Shown here in pieces: positions 30,683-39,204 of a stretch of 64,000 bases of DNA. Below the pieces are notes generated by a model. It was given only the letters and a program-made list of their open reading frames with translations, was not told where the DNA came from and ran no database searches. The stretch comes from Laedolimicola ammoniilytica (lineage in GTDB: Bacteria; Bacillota; Clostridia; Lachnospirales; Lachnospiraceae): positions 186,001 through 250,000 of the forward strand of contig NZ_JAOQKC010000001.1 in assembly GCF_025567165.1 (NCBI RefSeq), read 5' to 3'. Each line of letters starts with the position of its first letter. The stretch's first letter is position 1. A program made the position numbers and the translations under genes.

Positions 30683-32463
30683 AAAAGAATCTGCTGATGC
30701 GTTTTCACAGTATCCGTACATCCATCATCGCGGCTTTCAGCGTGCTGATTGTCTTTGCGCTGCTGACCTATCTGCTGATTTCGCTGAAGTACACAGAGGA
30801 TACAATTCTGAAAAATTCCCAGGAATATACTGCGCAGCTCATCGGCCAGGTAAACAACGATATCGATTCCTACATGAATTATATGGAAAATATTTCCTAT
30901 ATCGTGTCCAGCAATTACGACGTCCGGGATTATCTCTTCACAGAGAACTTAAGCGACGAGCGGGCACAGGAGCTGCGGGATCGAATTACCACCGTGTTCC
31001 GGACTGTGGTGGATACCCGCGGCGACATCACGAATATAGCGCTGCTGCCTGAGGATCGGGCTCCGGTCATCAACGATGGGGAAGCGGAGCTGAATCCCTA
31101 TATCCGGGTGAGCGGACTGTCCTGGTATCAGGAGGCCCTGGAGCTTGACGGTCAGGCGGCCATCTCCTCCTCCCATGTGCAGAACGCGGTGCGGGACAAG
31201 TATGACTGGGTCGTAACTTTAAGCCGGAGCATCACCAATAAGGCCAATCCCGGTGTCTGCGGCGTCTTTTTCGTGGATCTGAATTACAACTCCATCCGGG
31301 AGCTGTGCGAGCGTATCAGCCTGGGCAATAAGGGCTATATTTATATTCTGGACAAGGACGGAAGTATCGTCTACCATCCCCAGCAGCAGCTGATCTACAG
31401 CGGCATGAAGCATGAACGGATTTCTGAGGTTATGGACAGCACGGCTTCCTCTTTCCTGACGGAGGACGGGAAGCTGTACACCATCTCCCGGTCGGAGGCC
31501 ACCGGCTGGACCGTGGTGGGCGTCTCCAATGTGGCGGAGCTGATGGCAGACGCGGACGCGGCCCGGCTGATCTACGTGGTAATGGCCCTGGTGCTCTTTC
31601 TTGTGGCATTGGCTCTGGCCTATCTACTTTCCAGCGCCATCACGCGGCCCATCAAGGGCCTGGAGCGTTCCATGAAGGAGGTGGAGCGGGGCAATTTCAG
31701 CAATGCGGCCCTGGAGGTCCGGGACGGCAATGAGATCGGCTCCCTGACCCGCAGCTTCAATATTATGACCGAAGAGATCCAGAACCTGATGCACCAGACC
31801 GAGCGGGAGCAGCGGGCCAAGCGCAAGTACGAGCTGAAGGCGCTCCAGTCCCAGATTAGTCCCCATTTCCTGTATAATACCCTGGATTCCATCATCTGGA
31901 TGGCGGAATGGGGGAAGAATAAAGAGGTTGTGACCATGACGTCCTCCCTGGCCAGACTGCTCCGGCGGACCATCAGCAACGAACAGGAGCTGGTGACCAT
32001 CGGCGAGGAGATTGACTGCACCGGGGCCTACCTGACTATCCAGAAAATGCGATATAAGGACAAGCTGGAATATTCCATTTCCATCGAAGACGACATAAAA
32101 GAGGAAAAAATTGTAAAATTATTGCTGCAGCCTCTGGTGGAAAACGCCATTTACCATGGCATCAAATATAAAGAAGGAAAAGGTACCATCGAAATCCGGG
32201 GCTTCCGGAAGGGCGGCCTCATTCAGCTGGAGGTGGAGGACGACGGCATCGGCATGGACGCCGAGGCCCTGGCCCACATCTTCGAGAAGCACGTCCGGGA
32301 CACCAAATCAAACGGCGTGGGCGTCTCCAATGTGAATGAGCGCATCCGGCTGTTCTATGGCCCGGAATACGGGCTCCGGTACGAGAGCGAGCCGGGCAGG
32401 GGAACCTGCGCCATCGTGGTGATTCCGGCGGGAAAGGACGTGGCGGCAGTTGAAAATGAGTAA
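30679..32463 (+). CDS. YesM/LytS-type sensor histidine kinase
   Basis: A 594-residue membrane sensor kinase. Transmembrane segments at about 13-34 and 293-315 enclose an extracellular dCache-like sensor domain; a HAMP domain follows (SSAITRPIKGLERSMKEVERGNF is split across it). The phospho-acceptor region is LQSQISPHFLYNTLDSI, and the ATP-binding domain has QPLVENAIYHG and DDGIGMD. It phosphorylates the YesN-type partner encoded just upstream. The adjacent membrane-anchored binding protein probably presents the sugar to the sensor domain. Confidence 0.93.
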   Translation: MKKNLLMRFHSIRTSIIAAFSVLIVFALLTYLLISLKYTEDTILKNSQEYTAQLIGQVNNDIDSYMNYMENISYIVSSNYDVRDYLFTENLSDERAQELRDRITTVFRTVVDTRGDITNIALLPEDRAPVINDGEAELNPYIRVSGLSWYQEALELDGQAAISSSHVQNAVRDKYDWVVTLSRSITNKANPGVCGVFFVDLNYNSIRELCERISLGNKGYIYILDKDGSIVYHPQQQLIYSGMKHERISEVMDSTASSFLTEDGKLYTISRSEATGWTVVGVSNVAELMADADAARLIYVVMALVLFLVALALAYLLSSAITRPIKGLERSMKEVERGNFSNAALEVRDGNEIGSLTRSFNIMTEEIQNLMHQTEREQRAKRKYELKALQSQISPHFLYNTLDSIIWMAEWGKNKEVVTMTSSLARLLRRTISNEQELVTIGEEIDCTGAYLTIQKMRYKDKLEYSISIEDDIKEEKIVKLLLQPLVENAIYHGIKYKEGKGTIEIRGFRKGGLIQLEVEDDGIGMDAEALAHIFEKHVRDTKSNGVGVSNVNERIRLFYGPEYGLRYESEPGRGTCAIVVIPAGKDVAAVENE

Positions 32464-33433
32464 GAAAAGAGCGAGACTTTTTCTGATTGCCGGAACGACC
32501 CTGATCGTGCTGGCAGGAAGTCTCTGGTACTGGAAAAAGAGCCGGGACGCGGCCAGACCCCTGAATATCGTACTGATTCAGAAGGCGCTGGATGATACGG
32601 ATTTCTGGACCTCAGTGTATCTGGGCGGCCAGACCGCGGCGGAGGAATATAATGTGAACCTGACCGTGGAGGGCCCGGAAAATGAGCGGGAGATCGACGC
32701 ACAGAACCAGATGATTCTCGACGCCATTGCCGCCCGGCCCGACGCCATCGTACTCTGTCCCTGCAGTACAGATCAGACAGTCCCTTACGCGGAGCAGATC
32801 GAACAGGCCGGTATCCGGCTGGTGCTGGCGGATTCTACCATGGATCAGCCCATGGGCAGCGCGGTAGTGGCTACGGACAACTACGCAGCCGGGTATAAGC
32901 TTGGAAGTTATATGAAGCAATTTGTGAAAGCAGACAGCGTCATCGGAATCGTGGGCCATGTGAAGGGCAGCTCCACGGCGGTGGGCCGGGAGGCCGGCTT
33001 CCGGGCGGGCCTGGGAGAAGCCGGGACGCAGGTGGCGGAGATCGTTTTCTGTGATTCCGATTCAGATAAGGCTTATGAGCAGACAAAAGATCTTCTGAAG
33101 AAATATCCATCCATGGATCTCATCGTGGGGCTGAACGAGTATTCCGCTGTTGGCGCGGCCCGGGCAGTCCGGAATCAGGGAAAGACCGGAACTATCCACA
33201 TGGGCAGCATCGACAGCTCCATCAAACAGATCCAGTTCCTGGAATCTGGCGTCTTTGACGCGCTGGTGGTTCAGAAGCCCTTTAACATGGGATACCTGAG
33301 CGTGGAGACTGCGGTGGACGTGACGCGCGGACGGAAGACCGAGACCAGCATCGACTCCGGTTCGGAGCTGATCACAAAAGAGAATATGTATACCCAGGAG
33401 AACCAGAAGCTGCTCTTCCCGGTGACGAAATAA
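32456..33433 (+). CDS. Membrane-anchored sugar-binding protein, probable sensor partner
   Basis: A 325-residue periplasmic-binding-protein-like (Peripla_BP_4) protein with an N-terminal membrane anchor (about residues 9-24) and no lipobox. The ligand domain has DDTDFWTSVYLGGQTAAEEY and AVVATDNYAAGY. It starts within the end of the kinase gene (8-base overlap) and is separated from the ABC genes by a hairpin and a new promoter, so it belongs with the sensor pair rather than with the transporter. In Clostridium beijerinckii the similar XylFII protein binds xylose and activates LytS; by analogy this protein is probably a co-sensor. The alternative is a second importer-binding protein. Confidence 0.8.
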   Translation: MSKKRARLFLIAGTTLIVLAGSLWYWKKSRDAARPLNIVLIQKALDDTDFWTSVYLGGQTAAEEYNVNLTVEGPENEREIDAQNQMILDAIAARPDAIVLCPCSTDQTVPYAEQIEQAGIRLVLADSTMDQPMGSAVVATDNYAAGYKLGSYMKQFVKADSVIGIVGHVKGSSTAVGREAGFRAGLGEAGTQVAEIVFCDSDSDKAYEQTKDLLKKYPSMDLIVGLNEYSAVGAARAVRNQGKTGTIHMGSIDSSIKQIQFLESGVFDALVVQKPFNMGYLSVETAVDVTRGRKTETSIDSGSELITKENMYTQENQKLLFPVTK

Positions 33434-33444
33434 AGGTTTAGCAG

Positions 33445-33466
33445 GCCCGGCGCGTATGCGCCGGGC
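33445..33466 (+). terminator. Hairpin after the sensor operon
   Basis: GCCCGGCGC (33445-33453) pairs with GCGCCGGGC (33458-33466). The T run after it is weak (TTGTT). Confidence 0.6.
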
Positions 33467-33529
33467 TTGTTAAATCTTTGTTTATGTTGGAAAATAGTAG
33501 ATTTTTACCCTATTCGCGTTGATTTAAAG

Positions 33530-33590
33530 AAGATTTTCAACTTTTCCAAAAAGATTTTCTATTACTTTATTCATATTTTGGACATATAAT
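33530..33590 (+). promoter_or_regulatory. ABC importer promoter with AraC-type direct repeats
   Basis: AAGATTTTC occurs at 33530-33538 and again at 33551-33559, exactly 21 bp apart. It is followed directly by a weak -35 (TTACTT, 33562-33567), a 17-bp spacer and TATAAT (33585-33590). A third related word, TAGATTTTT, is at 33498-33506. Two direct half-sites two helical turns apart next to a poor -35 is the usual activator arrangement for AraC-family proteins such as YesN. Confidence 0.7.
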
Positions 33591-33696
33591 AGTCATAGAT
33601 TGACAGAGCGGACAAGACTGAAGAAATGGTTGTTCCGTTCCTTTTGTCTCTTATGGGGTGAGACGGGGGAGCAGTCAGAAGTTAGGAGGAAGGAAA

Positions 33697-34698
33697 GTGG
33701 AGAAGATAAAGGAAAATGCGTTCGTCAAGAAAATTGGCTTTAACACATTGGTTCTGCTGTGTGTTATGGTGGTGCTGTACATACTGTTTGCCATTGCGAC
33801 GCCGCTGATTAAGACAAATGCAAGTTTTGTAAGTTATTCTCGAATCGTAAGTGCTCTGAACTACGCTTACTTTTTAGGATTTCTTGCATTGGGTGTAACA
33901 TTCGTAATTGCGACAGGAGGTATCGATTTCTCGATTGGACCGGTGATGTTCTGCTCAGCACTGATTTCCGGATACCTGCTGACTCTGAAAGGAGTTCCGC
34001 TTCCGGTATGTCTGCTGGTGAGCATTCTGGTAGGAACCATCTTCGGTATCATCAATGGCTTCCTGGTAGCTTACGCAGGACTGCCTTCCTTCATCACCTC
34101 CATGGCGAGCATGATGATTGCCAAGGGCGTCGGCTCCGTATTTACCAAGACACAGTCTGTCAGCTGGCCCCAGTCAGCAGACGCCAACGGCTGGTTCCGT
34201 AATCTGGTTAAGATGAAAGTAAACGGCGTGGATATCCCGACCGGCCTTATCTATCTGGTTATCGGCGCGGTTATCTGCTCCATTATTTTAAATAAGACAA
34301 AAGCCGGAAGATACATTCTCTGTATCGGAAGCAACCGCGAGGCGGTTCGTCTGTCCGGTGTAAATACAAAGAAATGGGAAATGCTTGCCTACATCATCTG
34401 TGGCCTGCTGGCAGGACTTGCAGCTATCTTCTATGTAGGAGCATACACCACCGTTCAGCCGGGTCTGGGCGATACCTTCAACAACGAGGCAATCGCGGGC
34501 TGCGTAATGGGCGGTACCTCCATGACCGGTGGCGTGGCATCCATCGCCGGAACTCTGGTAGGAGTTCTGATTATAGCCCTTCTGCAGGAAGGAATCCTGG
34601 CTATGGGATTCCAGATCAATTATCAGTATATCATTACTGGTATCATCGTACTGGTGGTTGTTTACGCTGACCTTAGAAGCCGGCGCAGACGGAATTAA
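33697..34698 (+). CDS. Ribose/galactose-type ABC permease 1
   Basis: Membrane subunit of a CUT2-family sugar importer (RbsC-like), 333 residues with about ten membrane spans. The family segments GVTFVIATGGIDFSIGPVM and GSNREAVRLSGVNTKKW are present, along with AGCVMGGTSMTGGVASIAGT. The start is GTG 33697 with AGGAGG at 33684-33689; the frame itself is open further upstream. A second, different permease follows the ATPase gene, so the channel is probably a heterodimer. Confidence 0.92.
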   Translation: MEKIKENAFVKKIGFNTLVLLCVMVVLYILFAIATPLIKTNASFVSYSRIVSALNYAYFLGFLALGVTFVIATGGIDFSIGPVMFCSALISGYLLTLKGVPLPVCLLVSILVGTIFGIINGFLVAYAGLPSFITSMASMMIAKGVGSVFTKTQSVSWPQSADANGWFRNLVKMKVNGVDIPTGLIYLVIGAVICSIILNKTKAGRYILCIGSNREAVRLSGVNTKKWEMLAYIICGLLAGLAAIFYVGAYTTVQPGLGDTFNNEAIAGCVMGGTSMTGGVASIAGTLVGVLIIALLQEGILAMGFQINYQYIITGIIVLVVVYADLRSRRRRN

Positions 34699-34718
34699 TC
34701 GGAAGGGGGAAGCGAAAA

Positions 34719-36212
34719 ATGGGTGACGTAATTTTAACCATGAAGGGAATTGACAAGTCGTTCCCCGGCGTACATGCGCTGGATCACGTAGACCTGGAGG
34801 TCCGCAAGGGAGAGGTTCACGCCCTGATGGGTGAGAACGGAGCGGGCAAGTCAACTCTGATGAAGGTTCTGACAGGTATTTACCATAAGGATGCGGGAAC
34901 CATTACCTACGAGGGTAAGGAAGTAGAATTCACCAATCCGAGAGAGGCCCAGGATGCAGGTATCGTTATCGTGCATCAGGAGCTGAACATGATGGGTCAT
35001 CTGACCGTAGCTCAGAACATTTTTATCGGCCGTGAGTACATGAACGGAAAGCTCATCGACGATAAGAAGATGAATGAAGAAGCAAAGAAGCTGTTCGATC
35101 AGCTTGGTATCAATATCGACCCGAAGGAGACCATGAGCCGCCTGACAGTCGGAAAGCAGCAGATGTGCGAGATCGCGAAGGCTATCTCCCACGACGCAAA
35201 GGTTATTATCTTCGACGAGCCGTCAGCGGCGCTGACCGAGGCAGAGATCGAGGAGTTGTTCAAGATTATCCGCGACCTGCGCGACAAGCAGATGGGTATC
35301 GTATATATCTCACACCGTATGGACGAGATTAAGGTTATCACAGACCGTGTAACCGTTATGCGTGACGGCGGATATGTAGGAACCCTGATTACCAAGGATT
35401 CCACCAAGGACGACATCATCAACATGATGGTTGGCCGTGTTATCTATGAGGACCCGAAGACAGAAAGCCAGGTTGCGCCGGACGCGCCGGTAGTTCTGAA
35501 GGTAGAGCACCTGAATGCGGGAAGAATGGTAAAGGATGTAAGCTTCGAGCTTCATAAGGGCGAAATCCTCGGCTTCTCCGGACTGATGGGCGCGGGTCGT
35601 ACCGAGACAGCCAGAGCGCTGTTCGGAGCAGACCCCAAGGACAGCGGCGATATCTATGTCAATGGACAGAAGGTAGAGATCAAGACTCCGCAGGACGCTG
35701 TTAAATGCGGTATCGGTTACCTCTCCGAGGACCGTAAGCGTTTCGGTATTGTAGTAGACAAGACAGTAGCTGAGAACTCCACCATGGCTACCATGGAGAA
35801 CTTCATGAAGGGTATCTTCATTGATAAGAAAAAGGAGAAGGATGTAGCTCAGGAATATGTAGAGGCCCTGAAGACCAAGACACCCAGCGTGGATCAGCTG
35901 GTAGTCAACCTGTCCGGAGGAAACCAGCAGAAGGTGGTTATCGCCAAGTGGCTGGTAAGAAACTGTGACATCCTGATTTTCGACGAGCCTACCAGAGGTA
36001 TCGACGTAGGCGCGAAGAGCGAGATTTATCACCTGATGAATGAGCTGGTAGCGGAAGGAAAATCCATTATCATGATTTCTTCAGAGATGACAGAGATTCT
36101 GCGAATGAGTGACCGTATCGTAGTCATGTGTGAGGGAAGAAAGACCGGCGAGCTGGGAATCGAAGAAGCCACACAGGAGCGGATCATGCACGCGGCAACG
36201 CTTAGAAATTAG
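34719..36212 (+). CDS. Ribose/galactose-type ABC ATPase (two nucleotide-binding domains)
   Basis: A 497-residue duplicated ATPase of the RbsA/MglA type. Domain 1 has Walker A GENGAGKST and Walker B VIIFDEPSAALTEAE, with RLTVGKQQM as its signature. Domain 2 has the usual imperfect Walker A GLMGAGRTE, the signature NLSGGNQQK and ILIFDEPTRGID. It energises uptake of a monosaccharide through the two flanking permeases. Ribosome binding site GGAAGGGGGA lies before the ATG. Confidence 0.95.
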   Translation: MGDVILTMKGIDKSFPGVHALDHVDLEVRKGEVHALMGENGAGKSTLMKVLTGIYHKDAGTITYEGKEVEFTNPREAQDAGIVIVHQELNMMGHLTVAQNIFIGREYMNGKLIDDKKMNEEAKKLFDQLGINIDPKETMSRLTVGKQQMCEIAKAISHDAKVIIFDEPSAALTEAEIEELFKIIRDLRDKQMGIVYISHRMDEIKVITDRVTVMRDGGYVGTLITKDSTKDDIINMMVGRVIYEDPKTESQVAPDAPVVLKVEHLNAGRMVKDVSFELHKGEILGFSGLMGAGRTETARALFGADPKDSGDIYVNGQKVEIKTPQDAVKCGIGYLSEDRKRFGIVVDKTVAENSTMATMENFMKGIFIDKKKEKDVAQEYVEALKTKTPSVDQLVVNLSGGNQQKVVIAKWLVRNCDILIFDEPTRGIDVGAKSEIYHLMNELVAEGKSIIMISSEMTEILRMSDRIVVMCEGRKTGELGIEEATQERIMHAATLRN

Positions 36213-36226
36213 GAGGGAATAAGACA

Positions 36227-37231
36227 ATGACAGACAAGAAAAACGGAAATGCTTTTACAAACAATCCGCTTGTGAGAGCGATTGGTGTACAGAAAATTGT
36301 CGTCGTGATTGTGCTGATTGCCCTGATAGCGTTCTTCAGCGCGGTAAGCCCCTCATTCCGGCAGTATTCTACACTGTTAAGTATCATGGATTATACATAC
36401 TACCTGGCATTCCTTGGAATCGGCGTAACCTTCTGCCTGATTACAGGCGGTGTTGACCTTTCCATCGGAACCGGTATGTTCTGCTACGCACTGATTGGCG
36501 GATACCTGATTACACGTCAGGGAATGCCGGTTATCGTAGGTATTCTGGCAACCCTGATTTGCGGTCTGGTAATGGGAATTATCAACGGACTGATTGTTTC
36601 CAAGGGCGGACATGCTCCGTTCCTGGCAACCCTCTGTACCATGATGATTGCCAGAGGTCTGGGCGCTATCGCCACCGGCGGAGCCAGTGTAACCTGGCCG
36701 GGCGCTACCGCACCCAACGGCTGGACCAGAAGCCTGTTCAAGCTGACAGTAGGCGAGCTCAAACTTCCCCTGTGTTTCCTGTGGGTCATGATTCTGGCAG
36801 TGGTTATGAGCATCGTGCTTAATAAGACACGTACAGGACGTTACATCATCGCCATCGGAAGTAACAAAGAGGCAACCCGCCTGTCCGGTATCAACGTAGC
36901 GAAATATCAGACTATGGCGTATATATTCTCCGGTATCTTCACAGGACTTGCAGCGCTGGCTTACAGCTCCGCATTCCAGTCCATGGCACCCGGAGGCGGC
37001 GGTGGCGTAGAGCTGAACGCTATCGGCGGAGCTATCATCGGAGGAACATCCATGAGCGGTGGAGCCGGAAGCATCTCCGGTACTATCCTGGGAGTATTCA
37101 TTATGTCCGTACTCCAGACAGGACTCCCGCTTATCGGACTTCAGGCAAACTATCAGCAGATTATCATCGGCCTGGTTCTGATTGTAGCGGTCTACATCGA
37201 CGTTCTGAAGAACAAGAAGCTGGACAAATAA
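36227..37231 (+). CDS. Ribose/galactose-type ABC permease 2
   Basis: The second RbsC-like membrane subunit, 334 residues, with GVTFCLITGGVDLSIGTGM and GSNKEATRLSGINVAKYQ. It parallels the permease encoded before the ATPase but is clearly distinct in sequence. AGGAGG precedes the ATG. A small hairpin (ACTGC/GCAGT, 37259-37273) lies in the gap to the binding-protein gene, where it may stabilise or separate the binding-protein part of the mRNA. Confidence 0.92.
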   Translation: MTDKKNGNAFTNNPLVRAIGVQKIVVVIVLIALIAFFSAVSPSFRQYSTLLSIMDYTYYLAFLGIGVTFCLITGGVDLSIGTGMFCYALIGGYLITRQGMPVIVGILATLICGLVMGIINGLIVSKGGHAPFLATLCTMMIARGLGAIATGGASVTWPGATAPNGWTRSLFKLTVGELKLPLCFLWVMILAVVMSIVLNKTRTGRYIIAIGSNKEATRLSGINVAKYQTMAYIFSGIFTGLAALAYSSAFQSMAPGGGGGVELNAIGGAIIGGTSMSGGAGSISGTILGVFIMSVLQTGLPLIGLQANYQQIIIGLVLIVAVYIDVLKNKKLDK

Positions 37232-37323
37232 GTATCAAAAAATGATATAACGATGTGTACTGCGGCGAGCAGTTCATATAAAAAGAATCCAATAAGGAGA
37301 ACTTAATAAAAGGAGGATTTTAC

Positions 37324-38484
37324 ATGAAAAAGAAGGTATTAGCAGCAATTCTTGCAGCGACAATGGTAGCAGGCCTGACCGCTTGCGGTGGTGGATCCAA
37401 GGATGCCGCAACCGACGCACCGGCAGCAGAGGAGACCAAGGATGACGCAGCTGAGAAGACTACAGACGACGCAGCAGCGGCAGTTGACACAAGCAACATG
37501 TCTTTCGAAATCGTTTCCAAGGGTCTGCAGCATCAGTACTGGCAGGCAGTGAAGAAGGGTGTTGAGCAGAAGGCTGCAGAGCTCGGAGTTACTGTTAACT
37601 TCGTAGGTCCGGACAGTGAGTCCAACATTTCCCAGCAGGTTCAGCAGCTTGAGAGTGCTCTGAACGCTAACCCGACAGCAGTTGGTCTGGCAGCTCTGGA
37701 TACAGAATCCGTTAAGGATCTGCTTCAGAAGGCTATGGACAGCAAGATTCCGGTAATCGGATTTGACTCTGGTGTTCCGGGCGCTCCGGAAGGATCCGTA
37801 CTTGCAAACTGCTCTACTGACAACTACGCAGCAGGCGCTCTGGCAGCAGAGAAGGTTTACGAGGCAGTTAAGGATCAGGTAGCTAACGCAACCGCTCCGG
37901 TTCGTGTTGGTGTAGTAGCTCAGGATGCTACTTCCGAGTCCGTTATCAACAGAGGTCTTGGCTTCATCGACAAGTTCGCTGAGCTGGCTAAGGCTGATGG
38001 CAAGACTTCTAACGTAGTTGGAAACGACAAGTACATCGCAGATTCCAAGGCTGAGAAGACCGATGGCGCTGACGTTGTTATCGACGTTCGTGTACCGGCA
38101 AGCGTTACCTCTGAGCTGTCTGCAGCAGATGCAACCGCTCTGATGAACGAGAAGGATACTATCGCAATCTACGGCTCCAACGAGCATTCCGCAAACGCTA
38201 TCATCACCGCAAATGAGAACCTGAACAAGTGCGGCGTTGGCGAGGGCAAGATCGTTGCAGCAGGCTTTGACTCTGGCGCAGCTCAGATTCAGGCAGTTAA
38301 GGATGGCGTTCTGCTTGGTTCCATTACTCAGGCTCCGGTAGCTATGGGTGAAACTCTGGTTCAGCTTCTGTACGATGCAGCTACAGGAAACACCGCAGCT
38401 GTTAAGGATACAGATACAGGATGCCAGTGGTATACAGCAGAGAACTGCGGTGACGCAGAGATCGCACAGAACCTGTACGAGTAA
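37324..38484 (+). CDS. Sugar-binding lipoprotein of the ABC importer
   Basis: A 386-residue lipoprotein. The signal peptide ends in the lipobox AGLTACGGG (Cys 22), followed by an Ala/Asp/Glu-rich linker (about 25-58) and a RbsB-type (Peripla_BP_4) domain with HQYWQAVKKGVEQKAAELGV and STDNYAAGALAA. It delivers sugar to the two permeases. Strong AGGAGG before the ATG and frequent GTT/GCT codons, unlike its neighbours, point to high expression. FucU is encoded next and hints at a sugar such as fucose, but the ligand is not readable. Confidence 0.93.
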   Translation: MKKKVLAAILAATMVAGLTACGGGSKDAATDAPAAEETKDDAAEKTTDDAAAAVDTSNMSFEIVSKGLQHQYWQAVKKGVEQKAAELGVTVNFVGPDSESNISQQVQQLESALNANPTAVGLAALDTESVKDLLQKAMDSKIPVIGFDSGVPGAPEGSVLANCSTDNYAAGALAAEKVYEAVKDQVANATAPVRVGVVAQDATSESVINRGLGFIDKFAELAKADGKTSNVVGNDKYIADSKAEKTDGADVVIDVRVPASVTSELSAADATALMNEKDTIAIYGSNEHSANAIITANENLNKCGVGEGKIVAAGFDSGAAQIQAVKDGVLLGSITQAPVAMGETLVQLLYDAATGNTAAVKDTDTGCQWYTAENCGDAEIAQNLYE

Positions 38485-38526
38485 TCTGGTCAGACAGTAT
38501 ATCTGAAAACCAAATAAAAATTACAG

Positions 38527-38554
38527 AGGGCACACCGGCTGGTGTGCCCTTTCT
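38527..38554 (+). terminator. Terminator after the binding-protein gene
   Basis: AGGGCACACC (38527-38536) pairs with GGTGTGCCCT (38541-38550), then TTCT. A second GC-rich hairpin (CCGGCC/GGCCGG, about 38563-38578) follows. Confidence 0.8.
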
Positions 38555-38598
38555 AAAATATGCCGGCCTGCGGCCGGTATGGGAAAAGGAGAAGTATT

Positions 38599-39039
38599 AT
38601 GTTAAAAGGAATTCCGAAGATTTTGTCCCCGGAGCTGCTGAAGGTGCTCTGTGAAATGGGACACAGTGACCGTATCGTAATCGCAGACGGCAACTTCCCG
38701 GCCGAATCCATGGGTAAGGACGCGATCGTGATCCGTTGTGACGGACATGGCGTGCCGGAGCTTCTGGACGCGATCCTGCAGGTGATTCCTCTGGACACCT
38801 ATGTGGATAAGCCCATGAATCTGATGGAGGTTATGCCGGGTGATCCGGTAAAGACTCCGATCTGGGATACCTACAAGGAGATCGTGGCGAAACACGACGA
38901 GCGTGGCGCTGCCTGCGTGGGCAATATCGAGCGCTTCCAGTTTTATGAGGAGGCGAAGAAGGCTTACGCGATCATCGCCACCGGCGAGAGCGCAGTGTAC
39001 GCCAATGTCATGCTGCAGAAGGGCGTAGTTATCAACTAA
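38599..39039 (+). CDS. fucU: RbsD/FucU family sugar mutarotase
   Basis: Interconverts the anomers of a monosaccharide, here most like L-fucose mutarotase FucU. MLKGIPKILSPELLKVLCEMGHSD begins as in FucU of E. coli, and ADGNFPAESMG with the catalytic-site region follows; the C-terminal Tyr/Asn segment is NVMLQKGV. The length of 146 residues is normal. The frame opens at 38560, but ATG 38599 has AAAGGAG. It lies in the importer operon behind a terminator-like hairpin. No fucose isomerase, kinase or aldolase is in the window. Confidence 0.88.
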   Translation: MLKGIPKILSPELLKVLCEMGHSDRIVIADGNFPAESMGKDAIVIRCDGHGVPELLDAILQVIPLDTYVDKPMNLMEVMPGDPVKTPIWDTYKEIVAKHDERGAACVGNIERFQFYEEAKKAYAIIATGESAVYANVMLQKGVVIN

Positions 39040-39091
39040 AGCGTGTTACTGTGTAAACAGTAACAATTTTCTTAAGATTTTCGGTATTTTC

Positions 39092-39120
39092 AGGGATATG
39101 TCTTGCGGCATATCCCTTTT
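39092..39120 (+). terminator. Terminator after fucU
   Basis: AGGGATATG (39092-39100) pairs with CATATCCCT (39109-39117), ending in four T. Confidence 0.85.
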
Positions 39121-39143
39121 TACGTTATACTTTGTAACGTAAA
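39103..39143 (+). promoter_or_regulatory. Promoter with palindromic operator for the second binding protein
   Basis: TTGCGG (39103-39108), 17-bp spacer, TATACT (39126-39131). TTTACGTTA (39119-39127) and TAACGTAAA (39135-39143) form a perfect 9-bp inverted repeat with a 7-nt centre covering the -10. The -35 lies in the loop of the fucU terminator. Confidence 0.5.
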
Positions 39144-39204
39144 TTTTACCCATCCATGGGCAGAGATAAGCCGGAAGGCTGCAAAAGATATACAGGAGAA
39201 GAAC

